Source: Microbacterium testaceum (lineage in GTDB: Bacteria > Actinomycetota > Actinomycetes > Actinomycetales > Microbacteriaceae). Taken from it: DNA of 64,000 nucleotides. The notes under the pieces are model-generated. The model made no database searches, was not told the origin of the DNA, and worked only from the letters and a program-made list of their open reading frames with translations. Below, piece after piece: positions 8,618-18,700 of this stretch (positions within the stretch are counted from its first letter, which is position 1; the number at the start of each line of letters is the position of its first letter). The translations under genes were made by a program, and so were the position numbers. The stretch spans positions 186,001-250,000 of the forward strand of contig NZ_CP121699.1 in the NCBI RefSeq assembly GCF_029761935.1. Direction: 5' to 3'.

Positions 8618-8698
8618 CACAACGCAGGAAAATCCGGTGGCGGGCCGTCGACGAGCCGCGGCGGCGGGGAGGAGGGATGCCGAATCTCCTGCCTTGTG
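8618..8698. repeat. CACAA/GCAGGA inverted repeat, second pair
   Basis: CACAACGCAGGAAAATCCGG (8618-8637) is inverted as CCGAATCTCCTGCCTTGTG (8680-8698), about 16 of 19 pairs. With the preceding pair it fills most of the 352-bp pncB-murI gap, which holds no gene. Confidence 0.7.
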
Positions 8699-8747
8699 TC
8701 CGCGGCGACGCTGTCGACACCCCGCAACCCGCCCCACCCCCGCCCGA

Positions 8748-8753
8748 TAGGCT
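8748..8753 (+). promoter_or_regulatory. -10 box of murI
   Basis: TAGGCT, 8 nt before the murI ATG. Confidence 0.55.
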
Positions 8754-8761
8754 GGGTCCCT

Positions 8762-9580
8762 ATGAACGACGCGCCGATCGGGATCTTCGACTCAGGAGTC
8801 GGCGGCCTCACCGTCGCCCGCGCGGTCTCTCAACAGCTGCCGCGCGAGTCGATCCTCTACATCGGCGACACCGCGCGTTCGCCCTACGGCCCGAAGCCCA
8901 TCGCCGACGTCCGCAAGTACTCGCTCGAGGTGCTCGACACCCTCGTCGAGCAGGGCGTGAAGATGCTCGTGATCGCCTGCAACACGGCGTCGTCCGCCAT
9001 GCTCCGCGATGCCCGCGAGCGGTACGACGTGCCCGTCGTCGAGGTCATCGGCCCCGCCGTCCGCACCGCCATGTCGACCACCCGCAACGGCCGCATCGGC
9101 GTGATCGGCACGGTCGGCACGATCGGATCCCGCGCCTACCAGGACATGCTCGAGGTCAACGAGAACCTCACGGTGTTCGCCGAGGCCTGCCCGCGCTTCG
9201 TCGAATTCGTCGAGGCCGGAGTCACCGACTCGCCCGAGGTGCTCGCCACCGCCGAGCAGTACCTCGCCCCGCTCCGCCACGCCGGCGTCGACACGCTCGT
9301 GCTCGGCTGCACGCACTACCCGTTCCTCGAGGGCGCCATCAGTTACGTGATGGGCTCCGAGGTGAGCCTCGTCTCGAGCGACAGCGAGACCGCGAAAGAC
9401 GTGTACCGCCAGCTCGTGTCGCGCGACCTTCTCGCGACTCCGGATGCCGTGCCCACCGCCCGCTACGAGGCCACCGGTTCATCCGCCGACGATTTCCTGC
9501 GCCTGGCTCACCGACTCATGGGCCGCGAGGTGCGCGAGGTGCAGCTCGTGCAGACCGGCGCCATCGACCTGCCGCGCTGA
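8762..9580 (+). CDS. murI: glutamate racemase
   Basis: 272 residues. It interconverts L- and D-glutamate to supply D-Glu for peptidoglycan. Both catalytic cysteines are present in their usual contexts: Cys73 in ACNTAS and Cys183 in LGCTHYPF. The N-terminus reads [12 protein letters not shown], followed by GDTARSPYG. The frame is open 22 codons further upstream, but that part is unrelated Pro-rich sequence; ATG 8762 matches the family N-terminus and is preceded by TAGGCT. It heads a run with rph and rdgB, an arrangement common in actinobacteria. Confidence 0.95.
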   Translation: MNDAPIGIFDSGVGGLTVARAVSQQLPRESILYIGDTARSPYGPKPIADVRKYSLEVLDTLVEQGVKMLVIACNTASSAMLRDARERYDVPVVEVIGPAVRTAMSTTRNGRIGVIGTVGTIGSRAYQDMLEVNENLTVFAEACPRFVEFVEAGVTDSPEVLATAEQYLAPLRHAGVDTLVLGCTHYPFLEGAISYVMGSEVSLVSSDSETAKDVYRQLVSRDLLATPDAVPTARYEATGSSADDFLRLAHRLMGREVREVQLVQTGAIDLPR

Positions 9581-9615
9581 GGCGTGGCATCCATCCCCGT
9601 TCCTCTGGAGGACTC

Positions 9616-10341
9616 ATGACCCGCAAAGACGGTCGCACCAATGACCAGCTCCGCCCCGTCACCATCGAGCGCGGCTGGTCGGCGCACGCCGAGGGCTCGG
9701 CTCTCGTCACCTTCGGCGGCACGAAGGTGCTGTGCACCGCGTCGTTCACGAACGGTGTGCCGCGCTGGCTGACCGGCAAGGGCAAGGGCTGGGTCACCGC
9801 CGAGTACGCGATGCTGCCGCGCGCGACGAACAGCCGCAACGATCGCGAGTCCATCAAGGGTAAGGTCGGCGGTCGCACGCACGAGATCTCGCGCCTGATC
9901 GGCCGCGCGCTCCGCGCCGTAGTCGACACCAAGGCACTCGGTGAGAACACCATCGTCATCGACTGCGACGTGCTGCAGGCCGACGGCGGCACGCGCACCG
10001 CGGCGATCACGGGTGCATATGTGGCGTTGGCGGATGCCATCGCTTGGGGCCGCGAGAAGAAGTTCATCGGTCAGCGCACAGAGGTGCTGCGCGACTCGGT
10101 CGCGGCGGTGTCGGTGGGCATCATCGACGGAGAGCCCATGCTCGACCTCGCCTACGTCGAGGACGTGCGGGCCGAGACCGACATGAACGTCGTCGTCACC
10201 GGCCGTGGCCTGTTCGTCGAGGTGCAGGGCACCGCCGAGGGCGCGCCGTTCGACAAGCGCGAGCTCGATCAGCTGCTCGAGCTGGGTGTGAACGGCTGCG
10301 CCGAGCTGCGCGGCATCCAGACCTCGGTGCTCGAGGGCTGA
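9616..10341 (+). CDS. rph: ribonuclease PH
   Basis: 241 residues. It is a phosphate-dependent 3'-5' exoribonuclease that trims tRNA 3' ends. It shows the family N-terminus [13 protein letters not shown], then [26 protein letters not shown] and the phosphate-site region [27 protein letters not shown] at 9605-9613 is a good ribosome-binding site for ATG 9616. The forward frame stays open far upstream through the pncB antisense strand, but nothing there resembles protein. It sits 35 bp after murI and 1 bp before rdgB. Confidence 0.95.
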   Translation: MTRKDGRTNDQLRPVTIERGWSAHAEGSALVTFGGTKVLCTASFTNGVPRWLTGKGKGWVTAEYAMLPRATNSRNDRESIKGKVGGRTHEISRLIGRALRAVVDTKALGENTIVIDCDVLQADGGTRTAAITGAYVALADAIAWGREKKFIGQRTEVLRDSVAAVSVGIIDGEPMLDLAYVEDVRAETDMNVVVTGRGLFVEVQGTAEGAPFDKRELDQLLELGVNGCAELRGIQTSVLEG

Positions 10342-10342
10342 C

Positions 10343-10939
10343 ATGGCGCGCATCGTTCTGGCTACGCATAATCCCCACAAGGTCGAGGAGTTCCAGGCGA
10401 TCGTCGCCGAGGTGCGTCCCGACCTCGAGGTCGTCGGATACGACGGTCCTGAGCCGGTCGAAGACGGCGTGACCTTCGCCGCGAACGCGCTGATCAAGGC
10501 CCGCGCGGCCGCGGCGCACACGGGTCTGCCGGCGCTGGCCGACGACTCGGGCGTGGCGGTCGACGTACTGGGCGGATCGCCGGGCGTTTTCTCGGCGTAC
10601 TGGGCGGGACACAAGAAGGACGCGACCGCCAACCTCGAGCTGCTCCTCGACCAGCTGTCGGATGTCGCCGACCCGCATCGCACGGCGCAGTTCGTGTCGG
10701 TGATCGCGCTGGTGCGTCCGGACGGCGGGGAGCAGACGGTCGAGGGCCGTTGGCCCGGCCGCCTGGCGACGGCACCCGCCGGCCCCGGCGGTTTCGGCTA
10801 CGACCCGATCTTCATCCCCGACGGCCAGCCCGCCGGCGAGGAACGGACCGTGGGGGAGTGGACGGCCGCGGAGAAGAACGCGGCATCGCACCGGTCGCGG
10901 GCGTTCCGCGAGTTGGCGCCACTGCTCGAGGCGCTCTGA
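10343..10939 (+). CDS. rdgB: XTP/dITP diphosphatase (Ham1 family)
   Basis: 198 residues. It hydrolyses ITP, dITP and XTP to monophosphates, keeping deaminated purines out of nucleic acids. Family marks are ATHNPHKVEEF at the N-terminus, FAANALIKARAAA, ADDSGVAVDVLGGSPGVFSA, GFGYDPIF and the C-terminal SHRSRAF. The start codon follows the rph stop by one base, so it is almost certainly co-transcribed with rph. Confidence 0.95.
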   Translation: MARIVLATHNPHKVEEFQAIVAEVRPDLEVVGYDGPEPVEDGVTFAANALIKARAAAAHTGLPALADDSGVAVDVLGGSPGVFSAYWAGHKKDATANLELLLDQLSDVADPHRTAQFVSVIALVRPDGGEQTVEGRWPGRLATAPAGPGGFGYDPIFIPDGQPAGEERTVGEWTAAEKNAASHRSRAFRELAPLLEAL

Positions 10940-11005
10940 GCGAGACCGACACCCGTTCTCATTCCCGAGTTGCTCGAACCGACGCGGCCGAGCCTGTGCC
11001 CGATC

Positions 11006-11011
11006 TAGCCT
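11006..11011 (+). promoter_or_regulatory. -10 box of the CDF exporter gene
   Basis: TAGCCT, 6 nt before the ATG at 11018. Confidence 0.5.
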
Positions 11012-11017
11012 GGATCT

Positions 11018-11935
11018 ATGCACGATCACGCGCCCTCCGGTGGCATCCGGGATGCCAGCAATAGGCGCCTGCTCGCGACCGCCCTGGCCCTGACGGCCAC
11101 GGTGATGCTCGTGCAGGTCGCGGGCGCGATCCTGACCGGGTCGCTGGCGCTGCTGGCCGATGCGGCGCACATGTTCACCGACGCCGCGGCCCTGGTGGTG
11201 GCGCTGATCGCCACCGCGATCGCTGCGCGCCCGGCGGACGATCGCCGCACGTTCGGCTACCAGCGCGCCGAAGTCCTGGGAGCTCTGGCGAACGGCGTGA
11301 TCCTCCTCGTGCTGTGCGCGTGGATCGGCGTCGAGGCGGTGCAGCGACTCCTGACCCCCGCCGAAGCCGAGGTGCAGGGCGGGCTCATGCTCGTCGTCGC
11401 GGTGGTGGGCCTCGTGGCCAACGCGGTGTCGATGTTCCTGCTCTCGCGCGCGCAGAAGCGCAGCATCAACGTGCGCGGGGCGTATCTCGAGGTGCTCGGC
11501 GATCTCATCGGCTCCGCCGCCGTGATCGTCGCGGCCATCGTGATCGTGACGACCGGATTCGCGCAGGCGGATGCCATCGCCTCGCTGTTCATCGCGGTGA
11601 TGATCGTGCCGCGGGCTCTCGGTCTTCTGCGCGAGGTCGTGGTCGTGCTGACCGAATCGGCGCCCGTCGGCGTCCACGTCGCCGAGATCCGCGAGCACCT
11701 CCGCGAGGCGGACGGGGTGGTCGATGTGCACGACGTGCACGTGTGGCAGCTCACGCGCGGCGCCCCGGTGTTCAGCGCGCACGTGATCGTCGAAGACGCG
11801 GCCCTGACCGATGGGCGGGCCGCGGCGATCCTCGCTTCGTTGCAGACGTGCCTCGCCGATCACTTCGACGTGGAGCACTCGACCTTCCAGCTGGAGCCCG
11901 CGGGGCATGTGGAGCACGACTCTCGACACGCGTGA
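11018..11935 (+). CDS. cation diffusion facilitator, Zn/Co/Cd-type exporter
   Basis: 305 residues with six predicted membrane spans and a cytoplasmic C-terminal domain. The metal-site motifs are LADAAHMFTDAAAL in TM2 (HxxxD arrangement) and the related DLIGSAAVI region in TM5. The C-terminal part holds VHDVHVWQLTRGAPVFSAHV, the usual CDF dimerisation domain. CzcD-like members export zinc, cobalt or cadmium in exchange for protons; the exact metal is not determinable. The N-terminal MHDHAP gives little histidine richness. A separate promoter (TAGCCT) makes it independent of rdgB. Confidence 0.88.
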   Translation: MHDHAPSGGIRDASNRRLLATALALTATVMLVQVAGAILTGSLALLADAAHMFTDAAALVVALIATAIAARPADDRRTFGYQRAEVLGALANGVILLVLCAWIGVEAVQRLLTPAEAEVQGGLMLVVAVVGLVANAVSMFLLSRAQKRSINVRGAYLEVLGDLIGSAAVIVAAIVIVTTGFAQADAIASLFIAVMIVPRALGLLREVVVVLTESAPVGVHVAEIREHLREADGVVDVHDVHVWQLTRGAPVFSAHVIVEDAALTDGRAAAILASLQTCLADHFDVEHSTFQLEPAGHVEHDSRHA

Positions 11936-12106
11936 ACTCCGCCGCGGCTCGACCTTCCTCGGACAGCCCGCACCCCGATAAGCGGGTGAAGGAGGAGCTG
12001 GCTCAACCGCGTCGAGGGTGAAATCGCGGGTGGATTTCGCGTCGAGAACCCTTGATTTTCCGCGCCTCCGCGTTTTCGAGGGTCGAAGTGGACGCCATCC
12101 TGACGT
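11936..12106 (+). promoter_or_regulatory. structured upstream region of the surface-protein/Rhs operon
   Basis: This 171-bp gap contains several small dyads. CCCGC and GCGGG surround 11972-11987. GAAATC and GATTTC flank CGCGGGTG around 12018-12037. ACCCTTGA and TCGAGGGT face each other around 12048-12082. No TAnnnT box lies in the usual place before GTG 12107, so the promoter must be further upstream. Function is inferred only from position. Confidence 0.3.
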
Positions 12107-12751
12107 GTGCCTTTCCCTCGCTTCGCCGCGTCTGTCGCGGTCTTCCTCGCCCTCGTCGGGGCTCTGACGCTGTCGCCGGCCGCCGCCCGTGCTTCGGGTC
12201 CGGTCACCTCCGCCAGCCCCGGCGACATCGACGGTGACACTATCCCCGACACGATCGAACGCGCGGTGTGCGGCAGTTCGACGTGCGCCACGGGCACAGA
12301 GGACGTGGACGGTGACGGGATCACCGACGCTGTCGAGGTTGCGTCGTGCGGAACGACGCGCTGCGCAGACCCTCGTGCCGACGCGGACGGGGACGGCATC
12401 CCGGATTTCGTGGAGCGCCTGGTGTGCGGTTCCGACACGTGCACCTCCGGCCGTGAGGACACGGATGGGGACGGGGTCCCCGACTGGGTGGAATTCGTCA
12501 TCTGTGGGACCGCGACGTGTGCGACCGGCTCGGAGGACCTCGATGGTGACGGCGTCGCCGACGCGGTGAGCCTCCAGGCGTACGCGCTCTACCGCCAGAA
12601 ACTCGCGACGACGGGTCAGGACGGGGATGGGGTTCCCTGGGCGGTCGGTGTCGGGGCGGCATTGATCATCGGCGGTGCGGGCGCGCTGGCGGTGCGCGCG
12701 CGCCGCCGCGCGAAACGTGACGCCAGCGAAGGTGCGGAGGTCTTCGCGTGA
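12107..12751 (+). CDS. sortase-anchored surface protein with calcium-type DxDGDG repeats
   Basis: 214 residues. A signal peptide (about 1-30, ending SPAAARA) is followed by four thrombospondin-type-3-like loops, each DxDGDxxxD plus a Cys-x4-Cys pair (CGSSTC, CGTTRC, CGSDTC, CGTATC). The C-terminus has LATTG (166-170), a hydrophobic span and a tail RARRRAKR. That is a cell-wall sorting signal of the LAxTG type, known for class E sortases. Such loops bind calcium and act as stalks or spacers. GTG 12107 is the first possible start after an in-frame stop. The end overlaps the Rhs start (GTGA), so translation is coupled; an accessory role in displaying the Rhs protein is inferred. Confidence 0.75.
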   Translation: MPFPRFAASVAVFLALVGALTLSPAAARASGPVTSASPGDIDGDTIPDTIERAVCGSSTCATGTEDVDGDGITDAVEVASCGTTRCADPRADADGDGIPDFVERLVCGSDTCTSGREDTDGDGVPDWVEFVICGTATCATGSEDLDGDGVADAVSLQAYALYRQKLATTGQDGDGVPWAVGVGAALIIGGAGALAVRARRRAKRDASEGAEVFA

Positions 12752-15700
12752 GCACGATGGTGAGAAGTGCGTGCGCTGCCGTCCTGGTCGCGGCTCTGGT
12801 CGTGACGGGTGGGTCCGTCCACGCCGTCGAGCGGCCCGTGACCCGTCCGGCCGACGTGCAACAGCAGATCCTTGATCGTGTGCGCGCGGCCGCGGCTCCC
12901 ACCGCGCGTGTGTCCGCTCCCGCGGTCGACGAGGGCACATCGGCAGAAGCCACGCTCGAACCGGGCGAGGGCGCGGTGCTGGATGCGGATGCTGCCGGTG
13001 TTCGAGCGGAGTTCTCCGGTCACGAGGTCGACGAGAAGTTGGCGGTGCGGGCCGTTGCGTTGGACGACGGTGCCGCGGTCTCGGCTGCGTCCGAGACAGG
13101 GGGTGTGGTCGCCGCTCCTCCCGTCGAGATCCGTGCCCACACGGAGGCCGGTGACGACGTCACCCAGTTCCCTGCGTCCTACACGCTCGAGAAAGACGAC
13201 TCGTCCGGTATCGAGGTTGCGAAGAACGTGCGGCCCGGCGTGAGCCTGCAGCTCGATGTCGACCCCGACTCGCTGACGCGCTCAGGCGTGGACCTCGACA
13301 GTCTTCGTGTCGTGACGCGCGAGAACCCCGGCGACCCCTGGACGCAGCTTCCGTCGTATTACGATGCGGACGCGCGGGTGGTGCGAGCGGAGTCGGAGCA
13401 TCTGTCGCAGTTCGTCGTCATCGGGACTCCGGTACAGACGACTCCGGTGCCCCGGATCGTGCTGGATCCCGATGACGACGCGGGGTGGGCGAACTCTCCC
13501 GGCCCGCGCATTACCGAACTGCCGCTGAACGTCCGGTTGGCCGATCAGATGGCGGGAATGTTCCGCGAGCGGTGCGCCGCGGACGTCACGCTCACGCGTG
13601 GCGCGGACCAGCGTTTCGTATCCGCGCAGACGCGACGCTCGATTGCTGCATCCCACAACCCGGACGTGACGCTCACGGTTGCGTTCGGAACCAATCAGGG
13701 GACCGCCTGGGGCAACACCCGCAACGGCGGAACGCAGCTGTTCGCCCGCGGTGGAGACAGCGATGCCCTGCGCGATTCGCTGATGTCGGAGATGCGCGCG
13801 TATACCGGCCGGCCCGGACGGGTGAAACCGCCGACGGCGGACTTTCCGCGCGAGGAGTACCAGGGGCTGCCAGGGGCGGTGGTGCACATGGAAGCCCTTT
13901 ACATGGATCACAACTTCGACCGCCCTGTGATCGATAACGGGTGGGACTCGATCGCGAACGGCGCGTTCACCGGCGTCGGCAAGTACCTCGAGTCGAAGGG
14001 CTTCTCCTGCACGAACCCGATCACGGGCGGATGGCCCGCTCGCCCGTCCGCGGCGGAGTTGTCTCGCTGGTACCAGCTTGGATACCGCAACTGGCAGCAC
14101 TACGGCGCCGACCCGGTGTCCTTCTCGACGGGCAACCTCGTCGAAACGGAACACCTCTTCTCCCTCCCGGGCGCGGGCGGTGCCTCGACAGATGTCTCCC
14201 TCGTCTACAACGCGCAGGACGGTCGGCTGGGTCGCGTCGGTGCGGGATGGAATTTCGCGCTCGGTGATCATGCGCAGCGCTTCGATGACCATTCCGTCAT
14301 GGTCGTGCGCGGCGACGGGGCGTCGATCATGTTCGAACCCGACGGGACAGGGGGCTACGTCGACCCCCGTGGCGAAGGGCTCCATCTGATTGAAGCCGGG
14401 TGCGGCATCCTGCGCATGTCGTCGCGCGCCGGGGAGACATGGGACTTCGACGCCGCCGACCAGGACGGGATCGGGGAGATGACCCGCGCCGTCGATGCCG
14501 CCGGACGCGCCACCACCCTCACCTACGGCACACCTTCGAGAACGCAGCAGTTCGTGCCGCTGACCGCGATCGTCGATGCGAGCGGTCAGCGCGTGCGGGT
14601 CGACTCGGACGACGCCGGACGGATCACCGCCTTCTCGCTGCCCGATGGCCGCGCGTGGTCGCTCGGGTACGACGGCAACGGCGACCTCACCCGCATCACC
14701 TCGCCCGACGGCGGAGCGAAGACCTTCGCCTACGACGGGTCGCACCGCATCGTCACGATGACCGACGCGCTGGGGGCGACCTATCTGCGCAACGCCTACG
14801 ACGACGCGGGGCGCGTCGTGCGGCAGTGGGATGCCGCCGGTAACGAGCGTCACTTCGCCTACGAGGCGGGGCAGACGACCTATACGGATCAGGAAGGCCG
14901 CATTCACACCTACGCGTTCGACTCCCGTTCGCGCATCACGAAGATCACCGACCCCGCCGGTGGTGAGCAGTCGTGGACCTACGACGACGAGAACAACGTC
15001 ACGGCCTTCACCGACGCGGCGGGACGCACCACCTCCTACGCCTATGACGCCGCCGGGAATGTGACCGGGGTGACGGATGCCGCCGGAAACACCACCGCGT
15101 ACACGTACACCCCGAAGGGGACCGTCGCCTCGCGCACGGACGCCCTCGGTCGGGTCACGAGCTACGGGTACAACGACCGGGGAGCTTTGACGAAGACAGT
15201 GCAGGCCGACGGATCCGTCATCACCCACGACGTCGACGGGTCCGGCAACGTCGTTCGGACGACTCTGCCGTCGGGAGCGGCGTACGCGTTCGAGGTCGAC
15301 GGGCGCGGAAACCGTGTGGCGAGCACCGACCCGTTGGGCCGGACCACCCGCTTCGCGTATGACGACGGGAACCGCCTGATCGCCTCGACCGACCCTCTCG
15401 GTCGGGTGACCCGGTACGCGTGGGATGCGCGGGACAAGCTCACCGCAGTCACCGACGCTCTGGGGCGGGTGTCGCGGTTCGCGTACGACCTGAATGGGAA
15501 CCTCACCTCCGCTACCGACCCCGCCGGCAACGCCACCCGTTACACCTGGGACGCGCTCTTCCGCATCGTCAGCGCCACGGATGCGACAGGCGGCACCACC
15601 TCGTACACGTACGACAAGGAAGATGGCCTCACCGGCACCACCGACGCGGCCGGTCGTCAGACCCGCTTCGCGCTCGACGTGCTCGCGCGCCCGGTCGAAA

Positions 15701-18700
15701 CCATCGATCCCGCGGGGCGATCGTGGAAGCAGTCTTTCGACGCGTCCGGTGTCCCGGTGACGCAGGCCGACCCCCGCGGAGCGGAGTCGAAGAACGAGGT
15801 CGATGCGCTTGGTCGCGTCACCTCGACGAAGGGCCCGACCGGCGTCGTGCAGAGCACCGCGTATGACGCTGTGGGACGGGTGAGCTCCGTCGCGGACGGC
15901 GCAGGAAACACGACGACCTACGAATACGACGCACTCGATCACGTCACCTCCGTCGTCGACCCCACCGGTCGACGCGCCGGATACACCTACAACGCCGACG
16001 GTCAGGTGGTCGGGACGACGGATCGCCTCGGCAACACCACCCTGTACGAGCGTGACGCAGCGGGCCAACTCGCGAAGATCACGGACGCGGACGGCACCAC
16101 CGCCTACGCATACGACGCGGCAGGCCAGCTCGTCTCCGTCACCGACCCGACCGGCCGGACGAGAACCTTCGCCTACGACGCGACCGGTCAGGTCACGGAG
16201 TCGACGGACGCCGCCGGCAACACGACGCGCTACGAGCACGATGTCCTCGGCAACGTCGTCGCGGTGACCGATCCGGACGGAAGCGTGACCCGCGCCACAT
16301 GGGATGTCGCAGGCCGCCGGACCAGCGTGACGAATGCCCTCGGCGAATCGACGACGTTCACCTACGACACGGCCGGGCAACTGACCTCCACGTCGGATGC
16401 ACTCGGTCACGCCAGCGCCTACACCTACGAGGAGCACGGGCAGCTCGCGACCGTCACAGACCCGACGGGTGGGGTCACGCGGTATGCCTATGACGAGCTC
16501 GGGGTGCTCGCAGCCGTCACCGACGCGCGCGGTAATCAGTCCGCGTACGAGAACAACGCGCTCGGGCAGCCGGTGACCGTAACCGACCCCGCGGGTGGGC
16601 GCACCCGTTACGAGTACGACCGGCGCGGGATGACGTCCCGCGTCGTCGCACCCTCGGGGGCGGCCGTGTCCTACGGCTACGACGCGCGCGGTGACCGCAC
16701 CGAACAGGCCTCCGTCTCCGATGTCGTCCGGTTCGAATACGACGCGGAACAGCGCCTCATCGCCGCCTCCAACGCCCATGGCACGACCGGGTGGACCTAC
16801 ACCCCCACCGGGCAGATGGCATCCCAGATCGATCAGCAAGGACGTGAGCTGTCCTACGCGTACGACCGGGCCGGTGCCCTCACGCAGCTCACCGTCCCGG
16901 GCGGTCAGAAGATCGACTACGAGCGCGACGCGGCGGGCCGCGTGTTGCGCATGTCGAGCCCGTGGGGGAGTGCCGTCTACGGCTATGACAAGACCGGGAA
17001 CCTCACCGGCATCGACCGCTCCAACGGCGTCACCACCCGCTACGGCTACGACGCCGCCCGCCAGGTCACTGCGATTACCTCGACCACCCCACCACCGGCA
17101 TCACCGGTAGCGGGACCCGCGGTTCCGGGGGCGGTGCGCACCCAGGGGTTGTGCCCGGTGGTGACGAACGAGAACGCTCCCGGGCTCCGCGCCTCCACCG
17201 TCGACAAGCCTGGGTGCAGCACCGTCTCGTCCTACCTCGGACATCGTTCATTGCCCTCGGATACCGGGTCGCTCCCGCAGGGCGCCACGTTGTCGCTCGG
17301 ATACGGGTATGACGCGGCCGGCAATGTGACTGAGGCCACCCGCACCGCCGCCGCGCCGACGTCGGCTCTTCCCGGGGGTGTCGCGCCGGCAGGTGCGCTC
17401 CCGGGGTCATCGGACCCGTCGGTGACCGTCCTGGACAAGCTCACCACGAAGTACGCCTACGACAACAGCAATCGGTTGGCCCTGTCGACGCGGAGCACCG
17501 GCGGAGCCGATGAGTATGCGTACGACGAGGTCGGTAACCGCACGGGTTGGTCGCACTCCGCCGCCACGTCCTCATCGGGGGTGCTGGATCCGGTGTTGAT
17601 GGTCGATGCGTCCGGGCGAAGCGATCCCCGCCCGCCCGCCTCGGTCGCGTCCGGGTCGGTGAAGGCGACCGATACCTCCTTCCAGCAGACGCAGGAGTTC
17701 AACAACCTGAACCAGCTCGTCTCCGCCACCGGCGGGCCCGCGGGCGCACAGACCTACGGGTACGACGCCGACGGGCACCGCACGTTAGTGACGGGGGGCG
17801 GTTTCGACGCGACGTACCGCTGGAACGAGCTCGGACAGCTCACGGGGTACACCGACAGCTCTGGATCCACCCGATTCGATTACGACGCGCTCAGCCGACG
17901 CGTCTCCACCACCACCGATAGTGCGCACGGCTCCGTGCACACCTCGACCGTGTGGAACGGTCTGCAGCCCGTCCAGGACGTCAGCGACGTCGCCGGGACG
18001 ACCACGCTGGTCCGCGATGTCGCCGGTGAGCTGTTGCTCGAGGGGCGCACCTCGGGTGCGACGACCTGGGATCTTCTCGATCGGTTGGGAAGCGCTATCG
18101 CGCAGGTGGGGGATACACGGCTCGGATCGTCGCTGAACAACTCGGTGCAGAGCGCCCGCGACGCCTTGACGGACCGCACCTCGCGGATCACTCAGGTGTC
18201 GGGTGGGTCGGACTGGGGTGTCTCGAGCTTCTCGACGTCCGGATGGAACGCCTCGGTCGGACATTCGGGCGAGCGTGCCGACCCTGTTGCCGGCCTGAGC
18301 CTGTTCTACTCCCGCGGGTACGACTCTCGGTCGGGTTCGTGGTTGTCGCAGGACTCTTGGGAGGGGGTGCTCGAGTCACCCACGTCCCTGAACGGGTACG
18401 CGTACGTCGAGGGCAACCCGGTGACCTCGCGTGACCTGCTCGGATACCGGCCGCTGGGGCGGTATGACTGGGCCGACGGGAACTCGGTGCGGCCGCGATT
18501 CACCGCACCGGGGGTGTGGCCGAACAGCGGCGCGCGGACGCAGCCGTCGTCGTACGGCCCATCCAAGACGTTCACCGGGTACCCGCTGAAGCCGAAGGTC
18601 GTGACACCGAAAGCTACATCTCAACCGACCGCCCGACACGAAGACTGGTGGAACCCGTTCAGCTGGTCGGGCGAAACCTGGGGCAGCGTCGGTGCCGTAG

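Noticed and set aside
7174..9615. Forward open frame running into rph
   Set aside because: It overlaps pncB antisense and murI in another frame; only the part from 9616 is RNase PH.
10196..12940. Minus-strand open frame over rdgB, the CDF gene and the surface-protein gene
   Set aside because: Shadow of three supported forward genes.
13282..16839. Minus-strand open frame of 1185 codons inside the Rhs gene
   Set aside because: It mirrors the YD repeats; no protein family signal.
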